A stretch of DNA of 8,758 bases, taken from positions 1 through 8,758 of the forward strand of contig JAJYGZ010000369.1 in the NCBI GenBank assembly GCA_021790495.1, given 5' to 3'. The notes beneath the pieces were generated by a model that saw nothing but the letters and a program-made list of their open reading frames with translations, searched no databases and was not told where the DNA came from. This document shows, one piece after another, positions 6,724 through 8,758 of this stretch. Source of the DNA: Actinomycetes bacterium. Its GTDB lineage: Bacteria; Actinomycetota; Acidimicrobiia; Acidimicrobiales; Acidimicrobiaceae. Each line of letters starts with the position of its first letter. Within the stretch, counting starts at the first letter, position 1. The translations under genes and the position numbers were made by a program.

Positions 6724-6755
6724 GTTATACGCCCCAAAAGTGCTGGGGTACCCAA
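6724..6755 (-). promoter_or_regulatory. Candidate promoter and operator of the acyl-CoA ligase
   Basis: On the minus strand TATAAC (6724-6729) is a fair -10 box. TTGGGT (6750-6755) could be a -35 but the spacing of 20 bases is too long for a strong constitutive promoter. Between and over them lie the perfect palindrome GGGTACCC (6746-6753) and the inverted repeat CCCCA/TGGGG (6732-6736 and 6744-6748). Symmetric sequence over a suboptimal promoter is what an operator would look like, for instance for a TetR-family fatty-acid regulator. That is inference; no regulator gene is in the window. Confidence 0.35.
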
Positions 6756-6864
6756 AATATAGCGATGTCAGGCGCGATCCACAAGCCGCGCTCGCGCCAT
6801 AGAATTTAAACGCCCAAATATCGATGCTATTACAGTATGGCGGGGGAAATGAGCCATTGCGGGC

Positions 6865-8758
6865 TCAGAGTCCGCGACCGGTTTCCACAACGCGCTCATT
6901 AAACGTCATCAGCGGCGGCCGCGATGGCTTCCTAACTGTAGCGAGGAGAGACCCGCGGCTACCTCCGCCGAATTTAGCCGGAGCGAGCAGTCCAGGTTCG
7001 CACTCGCGCACCAGGGATTTCCGCCTGGCTGCGAGCGAAGTCTTCGCCACCCGCACCAGCCATTGCGACCCCGTCTCCCCGTCCATGTCGCCGCTGATTC
7101 CCAACTCGTCGGGATCTTTCCGCGACTCCAGCGACTTGATCACCCCGTCTAGTCGTTCAAGTAATACTTCCGCCGAATCTCCGACGTTTCGGTCTAAGCC
7201 TGACAGCCTTCCCGTCGCGCCGAGAATCGTGCTGAGACGCAAATTCATTTCGCTCAGCGCCAAAGAGCCCGAGTCCTCCCGGACCGTTTCGATATCCTCG
7301 GCACGACCCCCCGCGCCAAGGCTACGACAAGCCTCCAGGTTCAAAAGCTGCAATTGTGCTAGCGAAATCCTCGTTGGGTCAGCAATCCGGGCACCATGAC
7401 CATGGAGCTCTTCGGCCAAGACCGGCGACAAAGCCGCTAGCAAATCGCGATCCTGCACGAAACCCAGGCTCGCCAGCGTTTGAACCACCAGCTTGGAGCC
7501 CGCTTCGATGCCGCGGTTTGTGATCGGCTCGACGACGTGAACTTCCACCTCTTCGTGGTAACAGACCACCGCCTCGGTAAGGCAAGATTCATCGGCGAGC
7601 TCCTTTATCAAGTCGCCCGAGTTTTGATGCCACTCGACACCTGAAAGCGCCCCAGGACTGCCCGCCGCGAATACCGTCCCTCCAAGACCCGAATCGAACG
7701 TGTCATGCGTTCTGCCGGGCGGCGGCGAACTTGAAGCCAATTCGAAATTACTATTGGGCGTCAGCCCGAGGGAATCCCGGCCCTCGTCCCGGGGGAATCT
7801 GCCCACCTCGCGTACCGCAACCGCCAGCCCGGCATCGGCAACGATGGTCACCTGTTCATGCGAGGGTCGTTGCCGCCCAACGCTTGCGAGATCGGCACAC
7901 ATCGCGGCGCTTGATCGATGAACCACGAGCGATGTTGAGCCTTGGGACACCACTATGCCCGGTGAAAGTCGCTTGGGCGACATCGGACGACAGTCGCTGC
8001 CGATGCTCGTGGCGCTTGCCTCTCGCAGCCAGGATCTCCATCCCGCTCCTCGGCCGATGGGCCGCCCCTCGGAGTGTTCCAATCGCTTCTGATCCACAAG
8101 ATGCAGCTCTCTCGGCGAATTCGGCGACGATAGCAGCCGAGCAAGACTACCGGGTGACACCGATGCCGAAACCAACACGGTCGCGCCGGGCGGCAGGTGA
8201 TCGCCTTGACCTACGACATTGAGCCCTCCTGCCAAGGCTTTTCCGACCGTCCTAGCAGCCAGACCGCTATCTGACTCAACCCGATAGAGTCCGCCGCGCT
8301 CGCTCGCATCCCTCATTGAATCTTCCAGGACAAAACGTGCCTCGGGCCCCCAACCAAGCTCGAAACGGGATTCGAAGAGCGATTCCCTTGATTTATCAAA
8401 CAGATCCATGGCGGTCGCCAAGCCAGCCAGCTCATCCGCCCGATAGACGCGCTGACGGCTTGCCGGAGAGCTAAAGCGAAGTTTTTCTCCGGTGCCAATT
8501 GGAGAGCGGCTCGGACGCACACCCATAAAATCCTCGACATCCTCATCGAGAACCCAGCGTCCGTGCGACCCTCTCGAAGTGGAATAACCATGCCCCACTT
8601 GGTCGTCGGCTGAACTGGTGGAGAGGCTCGCTCCATGCTTCTGGTCTCGCGCTCTAATCCGGCTCTTGACGCTGGCAATCTCAACGCACAAGCCGTCGCG
8701 GATAGCCCCTACCTCGCGCTCGGTATCCTTCGACCTCGACAAAGCACGTCGGCTCGTC
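6865..8758 (-). CDS. Large protein of unknown function, N-terminus beyond window edge
   Basis: I do not recognise this protein. The frame is open for about 630 codons to the right edge; a TTG at 8742 is the outermost candidate start but has no ribosome-binding site, so the true start is probably outside the window. Positions below count from that TTG. The product is rich in Ser, Arg, Gly, Ala and Glu and poor in aromatic residues and Lys. Residues about 1-65 are charged and look disordered. About 100-205 alternate helix and strand, including a hydrophobic stretch VLVSASVSPGSL at 189-200. A Ser/Pro-rich linker lies at 330-345. About 375-580 look helical and rich in Leu, Glu and Ala. The tail from 585 is basic and Gly/Ser-rich. 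There is no clear signal peptide in the visible part, no transmembrane helix, no zinc-type Cys cluster and no P-loop. The very long open frame makes a real gene far more likely than chance. It is co-directional with the ligase but separated by 204 bases containing a candidate promoter. Confidence 0.75.
   Translation of the reverse strand, partial: TSRRALSRSKDTEREVGAIRDGLCVEIASVKSRIRARDQKHGASLSTSSADDQVGHGYSTSRGSHGRWVLDEDVEDFMGVRPSRSPIGTGEKLRFSSPASRQRVYRADELAGLATAMDLFDKSRESLFESRFELGWGPEARFVLEDSMRDASERGGLYRVESDSGLAARTVGKALAGGLNVVGQGDHLPPGATVLVSASVSPGSLARLLSSPNSPRELHLVDQKRLEHSEGRPIGRGAGWRSWLREASATSIGSDCRPMSPKRLSPGIVVSQGSTSLVVHRSSAAMCADLASVGRQRPSHEQVTIVADAGLAVAVREVGRFPRDEGRDSLGLTPNSNFELASSSPPPGRTHDTFDSGLGGTVFAAGSPGALSGVEWHQNSGDLIKELADESCLTEAVVCYHEEVEVHVVEPITNRGIEAGSKLVVQTLASLGFVQDRDLLAALSPVLAEELHGHGARIADPTRISLAQLQLLNLEACRSLGAGGRAEDIETVREDSGSLALSEMNLRLSTILGATGRLSGLDRNVGDSAEVLLERLDGVIKSLESRKDPDELGISGDMDGETGSQWLVRVAKTSLAARRKSLVRECEPGLLAPAKFGGGSRGSLLATVRKPSRPPLMTFNERVVETGRGL

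Noticed and set aside
6768..6857. Minus-strand small open frame of 29 codons just after the unknown gene
   Set aside because: It has an ATG soon after the upstream stop and a slightly hydrophobic start, but no ribosome-binding site and nothing to distinguish it from chance.
6824..7399. Plus-strand open frame of 191 codons opposite the unknown gene
   Set aside because: Ser/Pro/Arg-rich composition typical of antisense frames in GC-rich coding DNA, and the minus-strand frame is over three times longer.
7731..8222. Plus-strand open frame of 163 codons opposite the unknown gene
   Set aside because: Pro/Arg-rich, no ribosome-binding site or motif, and fully inside the longer minus-strand frame.

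Overview
The window looks like chromosomal DNA from an actinobacterium. The main clues are a coenzyme F420 biosynthesis gene of the CofC/FbiD family, a class III adenylyl cyclase with the architecture of mycobacterial Rv1264, and a PIG-L deacetylase. Base composition is moderate rather than very GC-rich, as judged by eye and not computed. Together this is compatible with Acidimicrobiia or a similar deep actinobacterial lineage, but that placement is inference. I saw no transposase, integrase, tRNA, rRNA or CRISPR array. Apart from one unidentified gene at the right end, this reads as ordinary housekeeping sequence.

Layout from left to right. Bases 1-1366 (minus) hold lpdA, dihydrolipoyl dehydrogenase, with its last few residues cut off by the left edge. 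A 254-base spacer separates it from rnhB (ribonuclease HII, 1621-2253, minus). rnhB lies 38 bases downstream of a class III adenylyl cyclase gene (2292-3434, minus), and the two probably share a transcript. Diverging from the cyclase, with 47 bases between start codons, is a plus-strand pair: cofC/fbiD (3482-4156) and a PIG-L zinc deacetylase (4194-4952), both with clear Shine-Dalgarno sequences. A 156-base convergent spacer with several inverted repeats follows. Next are an acyl-CoA synthetase (5109-6659, minus) with a candidate promoter upstream, and a long minus-strand gene of unknown function (6865-8758), open at the right edge.

How the genes fit together. lpdA and the acyl-CoA ligase belong to central carbon and acyl-CoA metabolism. 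cofC supplies the guanylylated three-carbon unit that becomes the phospholactyl tail of F420, and its tight coupling to a PIG-L hydrolase suggests shared expression, though not necessarily shared pathway. The cyclase carries every catalytic residue expected of an active enzyme, so cAMP signalling is likely, and its short divergent promoter region could link it to the F420 gene. The right-hand gene matches no family I recognise and is the main unexplained object here.
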